Part shown: piece by piece, positions 37,767 to 46,555 of the stretch
Numbering within the stretch: the stretch's first letter is position 1
Layout: the number at the start of each line of letters is the position of its first letter
The notes under the pieces: generated by a model
Told to the model about the DNA's origin: nothing
Seen by the model: only the letters and a program-made list of their open reading frames with translations
Databases searched by the model: none
Origin: Flavobacterium sp.
Lineage (GTDB): Bacteria > Bacteroidota > Bacteroidia > Flavobacteriales > Flavobacteriaceae
Direction: 5' to 3'
DNA length: 64,000 nucleotides
Assembly: GCF_027490375.1 (NCBI RefSeq)
Contig: NZ_JAIXYH010000083.1
Coordinates: 1 to 64,000, forward strand
Made by a program: the position numbers and the translations under genes

Positions 37767-38780
37767 ATGGGAAATTTTATCGGAAAATACGGGCCGCTTT
37801 TGATAGCAGAAATAGGAGGTAATCATGAAGGTGATTTTGAATACGCCAAACGATTGGCCAAACTAGCTATAGACAGTGGTGTTGATTATGTCAAATTTCA
37901 AGTTTATACCGGCGACACCTTAGTTTCTCAAGTTGAAAGTCCAGATAGAAATAAGCACTTTAAGAAATTTGAGCTGTCGCAAGAACAACATATAGAGCTG
38001 GCAGAAATGGTTTTGGCGGCAGGGGTCAAATATACCTCGTCTGTATGGGATTTAGATGCCATGGTTTGGCTCGACAAGTATATTTCTTTATATAAAATAG
38101 GTAGTGGCGATCTAACCGCTTACCCAGTTTTAAGAAAAACGGCGGAACTAGGCAAGCCTATAATAATCTCAACCGGATTGTCAACCGAAGCAGAAGTGCT
38201 AGAGGCTGTTTCTTTTATTCAAAGTGTGAATGACATTTACAGAGATCCAAACTACTTGGCGGTACTTCAATGTACAAGTATGTATCCGATACCCAACGCA
38301 GATGCTAACTTAAGCGTAATGTCTCGATTGAAAGAACTTACAGGTCTTACCATAGGCTACTCGGATCATACCGAAGGTTCAAAAGCTTTGATGTATAGTG
38401 TTGCTATGGGAGCTGAAGTTTTAGAATTCCACTTTACCGATTCTAGAGAAGGAAAGGTGTTTAGAGACCACAAAGTTTCTTTGACAAATCCAGAAATCAA
38501 GGAGTTAATTGCCGAAATTCAAGAAATTAATAGCTTGAAGGGCTCATGCACTAAACAGCCTGTAGCTATTGAAATCGAAAACGGACACGTACAGAGCTTC
38601 AGACGAGCCGTTTATCCCGCTAGAGATATTGAGGCAGGAGAAATATTTACTACAGAGAATTTAACAGTACTCCGTCCGAACGCGGGTATAGATGCTAGAG
38701 ATTATGAAAAGCTGCTCGGAAAATCTAGTGCTACTTCACTTAAAAAACATCAAAAATTAGATTGGAATCTGATCTCTTAA
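37767..38780 (+). CDS. NeuB-family nonulosonic acid synthase with SAF domain
   Basis: 337 residues. NeuB domain (about 8-255) with LLIAEIGGNHEGDFEYA, YVKFQVYTGDTLVS, YKIGSGDLTAYPVL, ISTGLSTEAEV and GYSDHTEG; C-terminal SAF (antifreeze-like) domain (about 275-335; RRAVYPARDIEAGE, LTVLRPNAGI). It condenses phosphoenolpyruvate with an N-acyl hexosamine to give a nine-carbon acid. A NeuC, PseG or LegG-like precursor enzyme is not present here, so neuraminic, legionaminic or pseudaminic acid cannot be distinguished. Confidence 0.88.
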   Translation: MGNFIGKYGPLLIAEIGGNHEGDFEYAKRLAKLAIDSGVDYVKFQVYTGDTLVSQVESPDRNKHFKKFELSQEQHIELAEMVLAAGVKYTSSVWDLDAMVWLDKYISLYKIGSGDLTAYPVLRKTAELGKPIIISTGLSTEAEVLEAVSFIQSVNDIYRDPNYLAVLQCTSMYPIPNADANLSVMSRLKELTGLTIGYSDHTEGSKALMYSVAMGAEVLEFHFTDSREGKVFRDHKVSLTNPEIKELIAEIQEINSLKGSCTKQPVAIEIENGHVQSFRRAVYPARDIEAGEIFTTENLTVLRPNAGIDARDYEKLLGKSSATSLKKHQKLDWNLIS

Positions 38781-40024
38781 TACGGGCAAAAGTAAATCAG
38801 GAAAGGTCTAACAAAGGCTTGAAACTGATTTTTCTAATCTGGCCATTTTTAGCCGGCTGTGTAGCTGTGCGAAATTTCGGCTTGAAAAGTAGCCGGAAAA
38901 TTTTACTCTTTGTTTTTACGTATTTTGGATACACCATTAATTTTGCAAGAGAATCAATGGACGGATTTGCTCATAAAGAGAAATTCGAGCTCTTTGCAAA
39001 ATTAGATTCGAGTAGCTTTTTTGCTTTAATTCAAACCATTTTACTACGAAAATCTAATTCGGGCGAACTCGACCTTTATTCGGTTGTGGTAAACTTTTTA
39101 GTATCCCGCTTTACGGATTCCTACCAGGTCATGTTTATGGTTCATTCCTTTGTCTTTTCTTACTTTATGTTGAAAGTAATTGAAGTCATTTTTGATGATG
39201 TTGAAGGAATCAAATCGTTTAACGTTAAAGTTTTTTTTATTCTCTTGTGGTTCTTGATTCCAATCAATAACGTTCAAGCCATCCGTTTTCCAATTGCATC
39301 CTGGATTTATATCTATGGCGTTATCATGTATTTAAAATCAGAGAATAAACGATTTTTACTCTTTTGCTTCTTGTCATGTCTTGTTCATTTTAGCTTCGCT
39401 TTAGCAACAGTAATTGTTTTAGCTTACAGTTTTTTAGGGAATCGCAATCTTGTGTACTTATCTTTCTTAGCACTTTCTTTTATCTTGCCAAATTTATTCT
39501 ACAGTTTTTTGAGTAATTTCGATAGTTCCCAGTTAGGTGAAGGAGTAGAAGATAAAATTCAAGGTTATTCTAGAGAAGATTATATCAAAATGAGAAATCA
39601 GAATCTAGAAAATCGAAATTGGTATTCCAGATTAAGAATACCATTTCTTCAATATGGATTTTATGCCGCGCTGGTCTACAACGTCTTTTTTAAAAGATAC
39701 AGCGTGAAGTCGGATAAGTTTCAAGACAATCTGGTTTCTTTTATGATTTTATTTTTGGCCTTTATCCAATTCGGATTCGCATTCGACTCGCTAGGCAGGA
39801 GGTTTCTTATTATATGGTTTGTATTTGCTGCGATTTATTTTATAAGAAGTTATAGTATAAACGAGAGTAAAGAATTAAAGTTGCCTACAGCAATTTTACT
39901 GTTTCCAGTAACTCTCTGGGTAATTGTACAATTTCGAGTATCTCTAGATGTAAGCACCTGGATGTTTTACCTTGGAAATCCCATTGTTGCAACGTTTGTT
40001 AAACTTGAAACTATTTTAAATTAA
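38762..40024 (+). CDS. EpsG-like membrane protein, candidate repeat-unit polymerase
   Basis: 420 residues with about ten hydrophobic segments starting near residue 22. The loop INFARESMDGFAHKEKFELF and later SLGRRFLIIWFVF resemble the EpsG family. It overlaps the synthase gene by 19 bp. No other Wzy-like protein is in the window, so this is the best polymerase candidate. Sequence alone cannot prove it. Confidence 0.7.
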   Translation: MESDLLIRAKVNQERSNKGLKLIFLIWPFLAGCVAVRNFGLKSSRKILLFVFTYFGYTINFARESMDGFAHKEKFELFAKLDSSSFFALIQTILLRKSNSGELDLYSVVVNFLVSRFTDSYQVMFMVHSFVFSYFMLKVIEVIFDDVEGIKSFNVKVFFILLWFLIPINNVQAIRFPIASWIYIYGVIMYLKSENKRFLLFCFLSCLVHFSFALATVIVLAYSFLGNRNLVYLSFLALSFILPNLFYSFLSNFDSSQLGEGVEDKIQGYSREDYIKMRNQNLENRNWYSRLRIPFLQYGFYAALVYNVFFKRYSVKSDKFQDNLVSFMILFLAFIQFGFAFDSLGRRFLIIWFVFAAIYFIRSYSINESKELKLPTAILLFPVTLWVIVQFRVSLDVSTWMFYLGNPIVATFVKLETILN

Positions 40025-40029
40025 AAGGT

Positions 40030-41412
40030 ATGCTTCCAAATAAAAATCCCTTAATCACGGTTTATGTTACTAATTACAATTACGGACGTTTTATTGTTGC
40101 CTGTATTGAGAGTTTGTTACACCAAACCTGTCAGGATTTTGAAGTTATAATCATTGACGATGGATCAACTGATAATTCTAAAGAAATCATTGAATCTTAC
40201 AGACATGTTGAGAAAGTCTCCATCATCTACCAACAGAATAAAGGTCTGAACATTACCAATAATATCGCCATGCGCGCCGCTCAAGGAAAATACATAATGC
40301 GCTTAGATGCCGACGATTTTCTGGAGCCCAACGCACTGGAACTCATGTCGTCGAAATTGGAACAAGATGATAAATTAGGATTAGTTTTTCCTGACTATTA
40401 TTACGTGGATCGAGATGGAAATAGAATAGGAGAAGAAAAGCGACACAATTTCGATGAGAATGTGTCACTTTACGATCAACCAGCCCATGGCGCTTGCACG
40501 ATGATCCGATTGGAATATTTACGCAAGCTGGGCGGTTACAACGAATCGTTTACCTGCCAAGATGGCTACGATTTGTGGATAAAATTCATTACACATTATC
40601 CTGTTTCTAATATTCGAATTCCACTCTTTTCCTATCGTCAGCATGGAAATAATCTGACTTCTAACGAATTGAGAATCCTTTCAACTAGACAAAAAATCAA
40701 GGATTTACATATTGAAACTTTTGGTGTGGAATTACCAACAACAATAGCAATTATTCCCCTCCGCCGTACTTTAATTGCAGGTGTAGATTGGTTGCTTTTT
40801 TCAATAAATAAAGATGAAACTGTTTTAAGTAGGCTTTTACAAACAGTCGCCGCATCCAAAAAAGTAGAAAAGTTTATCGTAACAACATCCGATATTGAAT
40901 TGATACAATATTGTAGAAAGTTCGAAACGGTTTTTTCAAATTTACTTGTGGTGGAGCGGCCTTCAGCTTTTGAAGAATTACACGAAACACTTTCTAAAAC
41001 GATACACCTAGTTTTAAACCAGCAAGAAATTATCGATTTAAATCCGACAGCTATCTTAACAATAGCAGCCGACTTTCCCTTTCTAACTACTGAAATTATT
41101 GATGATGCAATAAATACATTGTCGATTTTTCAAGCTGATTCGCTTTTAAGTGTTCGTCCAGATAATAGAATGTACTACCAACACACGGGTCACGGAATGC
41201 AACCGCTTTTAGATCAGTATAAATTTACAAAACTAGAACGTGAAGCACTTTATTCGGGTATGGGAGGAATTGTAGCCGCGACCGTTGATAGCTTTAAAAA
41301 GAGCGATCGAATGGTTGCAGGTAAAGTCGGACATATCGTTGTCGATCAAAAAGCAGCTCTTGGCGTTTTTTCTCCTTTTGACCTAGAAGTTTTTAAAGCC
41401 TTAATTCAGTAA
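40030..41412 (+). CDS. GT2 glycosyltransferase fused to a CMP-sugar synthetase-like domain
   Basis: 460 residues. Residues 1-225 form a GT-A family 2 transferase: VTNYNYGRFIVACIESLL, IIIDDGSTDNS, MRLDADDFLEPNA (DxD) and CQDGYDLWIKF. Residues about 235-460 look like a cytidylyltransferase (TIAIIPLRRTLIA, KFIVTTSDIELIQYC, ILTIAADFPFL, EALYSGMGGIVA, KVGHIVVDQKAALG). The usual RxGSKxIPxKN nucleotide loop is replaced, so this half may be inactive, use another nucleotide or be a binding module. The fusion is unusual and fits the nonulosonate genes upstream. Confidence 0.8.
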   Translation: MLPNKNPLITVYVTNYNYGRFIVACIESLLHQTCQDFEVIIIDDGSTDNSKEIIESYRHVEKVSIIYQQNKGLNITNNIAMRAAQGKYIMRLDADDFLEPNALELMSSKLEQDDKLGLVFPDYYYVDRDGNRIGEEKRHNFDENVSLYDQPAHGACTMIRLEYLRKLGGYNESFTCQDGYDLWIKFITHYPVSNIRIPLFSYRQHGNNLTSNELRILSTRQKIKDLHIETFGVELPTTIAIIPLRRTLIAGVDWLLFSINKDETVLSRLLQTVAASKKVEKFIVTTSDIELIQYCRKFETVFSNLLVVERPSAFEELHETLSKTIHLVLNQQEIIDLNPTAILTIAADFPFLTTEIIDDAINTLSIFQADSLLSVRPDNRMYYQHTGHGMQPLLDQYKFTKLEREALYSGMGGIVAATVDSFKKSDRMVAGKVGHIVVDQKAALGVFSPFDLEVFKALIQ

Positions 41413-41414
41413 TT

Positions 41415-43229
41415 ATGTGTGGAATTTACGCAACAAATAAAATAATAAGTAAAGAAGACGCACTCGAAAAATTAGAGACTATTCGATTTCGAGGTCCAGA
41501 TAACTTATCTGTTGAGAAGTCTAAAGAAGTGACTTTTGGGCATTTAAGATTATCAATTATTGATACCGACGAAAGATCTAATCAGCCCTTCAACTACGAA
41601 AATTATACAATTGTTTTTAATGGTGAAATCTATAATTTCGAAGATATTCGAAAAGAACTACTAGAACTAGGATATACTTTTAAAACTTCATCAGACACTG
41701 AAGTTCTGATAATTGGATATGCACATTGGGGGCATTTAGTACTACAAAAACTCAACGGAATGTTTGCTTTTGTTGTTTATGATTCCAACAAGAATGAACT
41801 TTTTGGCGCACGAGATCGATTGGGAGTCAAGCCTTTTTTCTATTCGTGGGACGGGCAGTTCTTTGAAATCTGTAGCCAATTGAGACCAATGCTCACCCAA
41901 GATAGCAAGATTTCAAATAGTGCCGTGTCGGCTTACTTACAAGCAGGATACGTTCCCACCCCAATGTCGATTATAGAAGGTATCAAAAAGCTGGAAGCCG
42001 GCTCATATTTTATCCTAAACTTAAATTCTAAAAAGTTCGAGATTGAAAAATACTGGGATTTAACAAAGGTTCAAGAAAGAAATATTTCGTACGATCAGGC
42101 ACTCAATGAACTTGAAACCCTCTTGGAAGATGCTGTTCGTATTAGGCTACGTTCAGACGTTCCCATCGGAACATTTCTCTCTGGCGGTATAGATTCTGCC
42201 CTTGTTACTGCCCTCGCATCGAAAATTTCAGACGACCCCATTTCAACTTTTACAATCGGATTTACAGATGGCAAGTTTGATGAAAGTAAAGTAGCTGAAC
42301 AATACGCAGCTATTCTTAAAACCAATCATACCACCACGATCATTTCCCCAGACAGTGTTTTTGATCAAATCGAAAAACTGATTTATGTCTACGATGAGCC
42401 TTTTAACGACAGCTCTGCCATACCTAGTTTATTACTTAATAAAGTAACCAAACAATACGTAACCGTTGCTTTGTCGGGCGATGGAGGAGATGAGAGCTTT
42501 TTAGGCTATCGACATTTTGATCTAGTAAATCGATTCCAAAAAATAAGCGTTATTCCTAGTTTTATCCGTAGAATCATTGCAAGTATTTTACCTTGGCACA
42601 AGATATTTAAAACACGACCCGAAACCATGCGCTTTGTAATCGGGGCAAACACTACTAATGCACTTGCTGAAGGCATTTTCCTAGGCTACGAATCACTTCA
42701 GAAGAAAAACGATAACAGCTGGCTTGATCATTACAGAAAGTACTTTTTACTCGCTAAAAATCCATTCCAACGAGTAGCCGATTTTGGCATTAAACTTTGG
42801 TTAGAAAATGATAGTAATGTAAAAGTAGATCGCGCAAGTATGGCATATTCAGTTGAAGTTAGAAGCCCATTCTTAGATTACCGCGTAATCGAATTTGCAC
42901 GAAAACTTCCCGTTAGTTACCGCTACTCAAAACAAGTGAAGAAAAAGATGTTGCGAGATCTATTGAAAAAACACATTCCAGAAGAAGTTTTTAATCAACC
43001 CAAAAAGGGTTTCTCAATGCCTATCGGCAAATTTCTCAGAGGTCCTTTCAAAGATGAAATTTATAGTACACTTACCGATGAATACTTAAATTCTGTCCAC
43101 AACCTAAACGTGTCAAGATTTAAATGGGAGTTAGAACAGCACATGAAGGGAACTTACGACTTCTCTTATAATATTTGGAAACTTTATTTGTTGGCGAGGT
43201 GGCAAAAACAATTTAACCTTAATTTTTAG
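41415..43229 (+). CDS. Asparagine synthase-type glutamine amidotransferase (AsnB/WbpS-like)
   Basis: 604 residues. N-terminal Ntn glutaminase with Cys2 (MCGIYATN), RFRGPDN and NGEIYNFEDIRKEL; C-terminal synthetase with SGGIDSALVTALA pyrophosphate loop and LSGDGGDESFLGYRH. It is of AsnB length, but in O-antigen loci such proteins amidate sugar uronates (as WbpS makes GalNAcAN). The WbpP/WbpO-like genes upstream favour that role. It overlaps the next gene by one base. Confidence 0.88.
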   Translation: MCGIYATNKIISKEDALEKLETIRFRGPDNLSVEKSKEVTFGHLRLSIIDTDERSNQPFNYENYTIVFNGEIYNFEDIRKELLELGYTFKTSSDTEVLIIGYAHWGHLVLQKLNGMFAFVVYDSNKNELFGARDRLGVKPFFYSWDGQFFEICSQLRPMLTQDSKISNSAVSAYLQAGYVPTPMSIIEGIKKLEAGSYFILNLNSKKFEIEKYWDLTKVQERNISYDQALNELETLLEDAVRIRLRSDVPIGTFLSGGIDSALVTALASKISDDPISTFTIGFTDGKFDESKVAEQYAAILKTNHTTTIISPDSVFDQIEKLIYVYDEPFNDSSAIPSLLLNKVTKQYVTVALSGDGGDESFLGYRHFDLVNRFQKISVIPSFIRRIIASILPWHKIFKTRPETMRFVIGANTTNALAEGIFLGYESLQKKNDNSWLDHYRKYFLLAKNPFQRVADFGIKLWLENDSNVKVDRASMAYSVEVRSPFLDYRVIEFARKLPVSYRYSKQVKKKMLRDLLKKHIPEEVFNQPKKGFSMPIGKFLRGPFKDEIYSTLTDEYLNSVHNLNVSRFKWELEQHMKGTYDFSYNIWKLYLLARWQKQFNLNF

Positions 43230-44329
43230 TGAAAGACCTATTAAAATCATACTACTTTAACCTACAGGGCTGGAAAACATCTAGGAAAATTCTAGTGATT
43301 GAATCAGACGATTGGGGAGCTGAACGTTTAGCAAGCAAACAGATTTCCGAGGAGCTAATTCGAAACAAATGGGTATCTAACACCAATTATAATTGCCTAG
43401 ACACGCTCGAATCAGCTCAGGACTACTACGCGATGATAGAGGTTCTTAGCTCAGTGAAGGATGTTCATTCTAATCATGCTGTTTTAACGGCTAATTATGT
43501 TGTTTCGAATCCCGACTACGATAAGATTGCAAGAAACAAATCCACTACATATTACTATTTGCCATTTACTGAATGTTACGAAAAAGTAAAAGGCTCAGAA
43601 AATACGCAAACAGCTATGCAGCAAGCAATAGATAATAAGCTGTTTGTCCCTCAATTTCACGGACGCGAACATTTGCAAACATACCTTTGGATTAAGAATT
43701 TAGGACAATCCAAAGTCCTACAAGCAGGTTTCGAAAGAAATTTCTTTTCCTTTAGTAGGGGCGAAGCCGGACCTTTGAGTTATTTGTCGGCTTTTGACTA
43801 TGAAACTGAAGAACAACGTGTTGATCTACTTCAACGAATTCAGGATGGTTGTAGGTTGTTCCAAAGTACATTTGGCTTTTTCCCTGAAACGATTATTGCT
43901 CCAGAAAACACGTATAACTCAAGCTTGTTGTTTGATTTTGAGAAGATGGGATTCAAAGGGATTCAAGGTTCGAGAATGCAAAAGCAAACTCAAATCTCCA
44001 ATCAAAATTTACCAAATCTACCGCGTAAACTGGGTGCGTATTCACAACAAAATCTTGTTAGCTTGGTTCGGAATGTAACTTTTGAACCCTCTGCTAGTAA
44101 CAAAGATTTTGTTTCTAAAGCGTTGGGAGAAATTGCAGTTGCATTTATGTTTAATAAGCCTGCTGTCATTTGCTCACACCGAGTTAATTACGTGGGTGGC
44201 ATCTCCGAAATAAATAGAAATAACAGTTTGACTCAACTTCGTGAATTATTAAAGCAAGTTGTTAAGAAGTGGCCAACTGTTGAGTTCATGAGCTCCGCAC
44301 AATTATCTCGTTGTATTGAAGAGAATTAG
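43229..44329 (+). CDS. Deacetylase-like protein, paralogue 1
   Basis: 366 residues from GTG 43229. Shares with the gene at 50372 an opening LVIESDDWGAER (VDDYG there), FVPQFHGREHLQTY, a IIAPENTYNSSLL region, VTFEPSA and CSHRVNYVGGI. A double Asp near the start, HxREH and SHRVN suggest a NodB-like metal site, so a divergent polysaccharide deacetylase is the best guess. No signal peptide or membrane segment is seen, so it would act in the cytoplasm on the lipid-linked or nucleotide-linked sugar. Confidence 0.6.
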   Translation: MKDLLKSYYFNLQGWKTSRKILVIESDDWGAERLASKQISEELIRNKWVSNTNYNCLDTLESAQDYYAMIEVLSSVKDVHSNHAVLTANYVVSNPDYDKIARNKSTTYYYLPFTECYEKVKGSENTQTAMQQAIDNKLFVPQFHGREHLQTYLWIKNLGQSKVLQAGFERNFFSFSRGEAGPLSYLSAFDYETEEQRVDLLQRIQDGCRLFQSTFGFFPETIIAPENTYNSSLLFDFEKMGFKGIQGSRMQKQTQISNQNLPNLPRKLGAYSQQNLVSLVRNVTFEPSASNKDFVSKALGEIAVAFMFNKPAVICSHRVNYVGGISEINRNNSLTQLRELLKQVVKKWPTVEFMSSAQLSRCIEEN

Positions 44330-44441
44330 GTAAAGATGAACGCGATTAATATAACAATAAACACGTGTTCTATTAACAAATAACAGCGGCTTTAAGTAGA
44401 AGGCCGATAGGAAATTAATAGTTTTACGATTATTTAGGATC
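44330..44441. other. 112-bp gap inside the polysaccharide locus
   Basis: Contains an imperfect stem CGGCTT (44387-44392) with AAGGCCG (44400-44406) without a good T-run, and a CACGTG palindrome. Possibly a weak terminator or internal promoter zone. Confidence 0.35.
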
Positions 44442-45461
44442 ATGGAGAAAATTTTCGTCACCGGTGCAGCCGGTTTCATAGGATACCACCTTTGCAAGAC
44501 ACTTCTCGATAGAGGTTTTCATGTGGTTGGATTGGATAATTGTAACGATTATTATACACCGAAATTGAAATACAGTCGACTTGAGGAGCTAGGTATTTTA
44601 AATGCCGAGCACGTAAAGTTCGATCAAGCGCAACCTTCTACCAAATTCCCTGAATTCGAATTTTACAAAAGTGATATTACCAATCAAAAGATACTTTACG
44701 ACATATTCGAAAAATATCGGTTTAAAAAAGTTATTCACCTTGCTGCGCAAGCTGGTGTTCGGTATTCAATCGATAATCCATCCGCATATTATCAGTCAAA
44801 TATCATCGGTTTTGGGAACATATTAGAAGTTTCAGCCCGATTTGGAGTTGAAAAGTTAATTTATGCTTCTAGCTCTTCAATCTACGGAAATCAGAAAAAG
44901 GTACCTTTTGCAGAATCAGATGCCGTTGATAAGCCCATAAGCGTTTATGCGGCAACAAAGAAAAGCAATGAGTTAATGGCCCATGTATACTCGAATTTGT
45001 ACAGAATGGAAACCATAGGACTTCGTTTTTTTACAGTTTATGGCCCTTGGGGCAGACCCGACATGGCTCCTTATCTCTTTACGGATGCCATACTCCACAA
45101 TAAGCCGATACAGGTTTTTAATAACGGAGATCTAAAGCGCGATTTTACTTACATCGATGATATTGTGTCGGGAATAATTTCTGTAAGCTTATCTAATTAT
45201 AAATCAGGAAATTACGAAATTTTAAATATTGGAAACAATCAACCCGAACAGTTACTCGATTTTATTTCCTATTTAGAAAGCGCTATTGGGAAAAAAGCAA
45301 TAAAAGATTTTCTTCCCATGCAGCCTGGCGATGTTTATCAAACTTTTGCCGACCTGAGTGAAATTGAATTGAAATACGGTTACAAGCCCGTAACTCGACT
45401 GAAAGAAGGCATTCCTAAATTTGTAGATTGGTTTGTTTCATACTATAATCCAGCAAAATGA
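44442..45461 (+). CDS. UDP-glucuronate 4-epimerase
   Basis: 339 residues, extended SDR. TGAAGFIGYHLCKTLL, LDNCNDYYTPKLKYSRL (typical of GlcA epimerases), HLAAQAGVRYSIDNP, ASSSSIYG, YAATKKSNEL active site and FFTVYGPWGRPDMAPYLFT. It converts UDP-glucuronate from the Ugd at 31263 into UDP-galacturonate. The stop overlaps the next gene (ATGA). Confidence 0.93.
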   Translation: MEKIFVTGAAGFIGYHLCKTLLDRGFHVVGLDNCNDYYTPKLKYSRLEELGILNAEHVKFDQAQPSTKFPEFEFYKSDITNQKILYDIFEKYRFKKVIHLAAQAGVRYSIDNPSAYYQSNIIGFGNILEVSARFGVEKLIYASSSSIYGNQKKVPFAESDAVDKPISVYAATKKSNELMAHVYSNLYRMETIGLRFFTVYGPWGRPDMAPYLFTDAILHNKPIQVFNNGDLKRDFTYIDDIVSGIISVSLSNYKSGNYEILNIGNNQPEQLLDFISYLESAIGKKAIKDFLPMQPGDVYQTFADLSEIELKYGYKPVTRLKEGIPKFVDWFVSYYNPAK

Positions 45462-46555
45462 TGAAAAAAAAGAAATGTGTTTTTCTAGTGTCATCGCTTG
45501 ATGCTGGTGGTGCTGAAACGTATTTGTTACGGTTTCTCGCTTTCTCGGAATCTACAATCGATCCCATTGTTATTACAAAGGCGGGTAAAAAAGGAGCGCT
45601 ATTGTCAGAATATGAAAAATACACTTCAAAAATCCTAACAGTTAATTCTGGCTATTTAAGTCTTATCGCTTGGTTTGAGCTATTTAAAATAATTAAGAAG
45701 GAAAAGCCCTCTTCTATATGCGACTTTACCGGCAATTTCGCGGGAATTCCATTGTTGATCGGAAGGCTCTTAAAAGTCCCCACTAGAATTGCTTTTTATA
45801 GAAGATCAAGCAATGCATTTAAGGAAACAGTGTTCAATCTTGCGTACAATTCGCTTATGAATAGATTGGTATTATATTCAGCTACTCGAATTTTAGCAAA
45901 TTCTTGTGCAGGTCTAAGTTTTTTCTTTAAAGAAAAGCAGAATGATTCACGAATGCAAGTAATTCGAAATGGTATTGATATTGAACTATTCAAAGCTCGG
46001 GCTACGAAAGAAGAACTCAGAGCACATTTTCAAATTCGAAGTGATTGTTTTGTTATAGGCCATACTGGAAGACTTAACAGTGCAAAAAACCATGAAACAC
46101 TTATTGCAGTAGCCGCAGAGTTGAAAAAAGCAGGTTTCGATTTTCAGCTTGTGTTGTGTGGAAAAGATACAGATAAGCTTCTAGATAATTTACCTGATTC
46201 ACTCACTAAATCTGATGTTATTAGTCTAGGATATCAAACCGTTATCCCAGACGTCTTAAAAACTTTCGATTTTTACTTTTTTCCTTCTGTGACCGAAGGC
46301 ATGCCCAACGCTTTAATGGAAGCTATGGTCTCCGGACTTCCTTTTGTAGCTTCAAATATCGCTTCAATTAAAGAGATTGTTCCTGTCCAAAATCACAGTC
46401 AACTTTTTGAACCAACTGACGTACAGGCTTTTTCTACTTTTTTTAAGGGTATTTTCCTAAACAATGACAGTATTCAAAGTATGAGCTGTGAAAGCTTTGC
46501 TAAAGAGCAATATAATAACGAATTGCAGTTTTCTGCTTTTCTTAGAGAAATTTAG
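45458..46555 (+). CDS. GT4-family glycosyltransferase A
   Basis: 365 residues, GT-B fold. N-terminal SSLDAGGAETYLLRFL loop; C-terminal donor domain with IGHTGRLNSAKNHETLI, PSVTEGMPNALMEAMVSGLP and IKEIV, including the EX7E motif (Glu in TEG and in MEA). Cytoplasmic, adds one sugar to the lipid-linked unit; the donor is unknown. It is followed directly (0 bp) by another GT4. Confidence 0.9.
   Translation: MMKKKKCVFLVSSLDAGGAETYLLRFLAFSESTIDPIVITKAGKKGALLSEYEKYTSKILTVNSGYLSLIAWFELFKIIKKEKPSSICDFTGNFAGIPLLIGRLLKVPTRIAFYRRSSNAFKETVFNLAYNSLMNRLVLYSATRILANSCAGLSFFFKEKQNDSRMQVIRNGIDIELFKARATKEELRAHFQIRSDCFVIGHTGRLNSAKNHETLIAVAAELKKAGFDFQLVLCGKDTDKLLDNLPDSLTKSDVISLGYQTVIPDVLKTFDFYFFPSVTEGMPNALMEAMVSGLPFVASNIASIKEIVPVQNHSQLFEPTDVQAFSTFFKGIFLNNDSIQSMSCESFAKEQYNNELQFSAFLREI

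Noticed and set aside
41415..43229. Housekeeping asparagine synthetase
   Set aside because: Family is right, but its position between sugar genes makes a glycan amidotransferase more likely; kept open in the entry.
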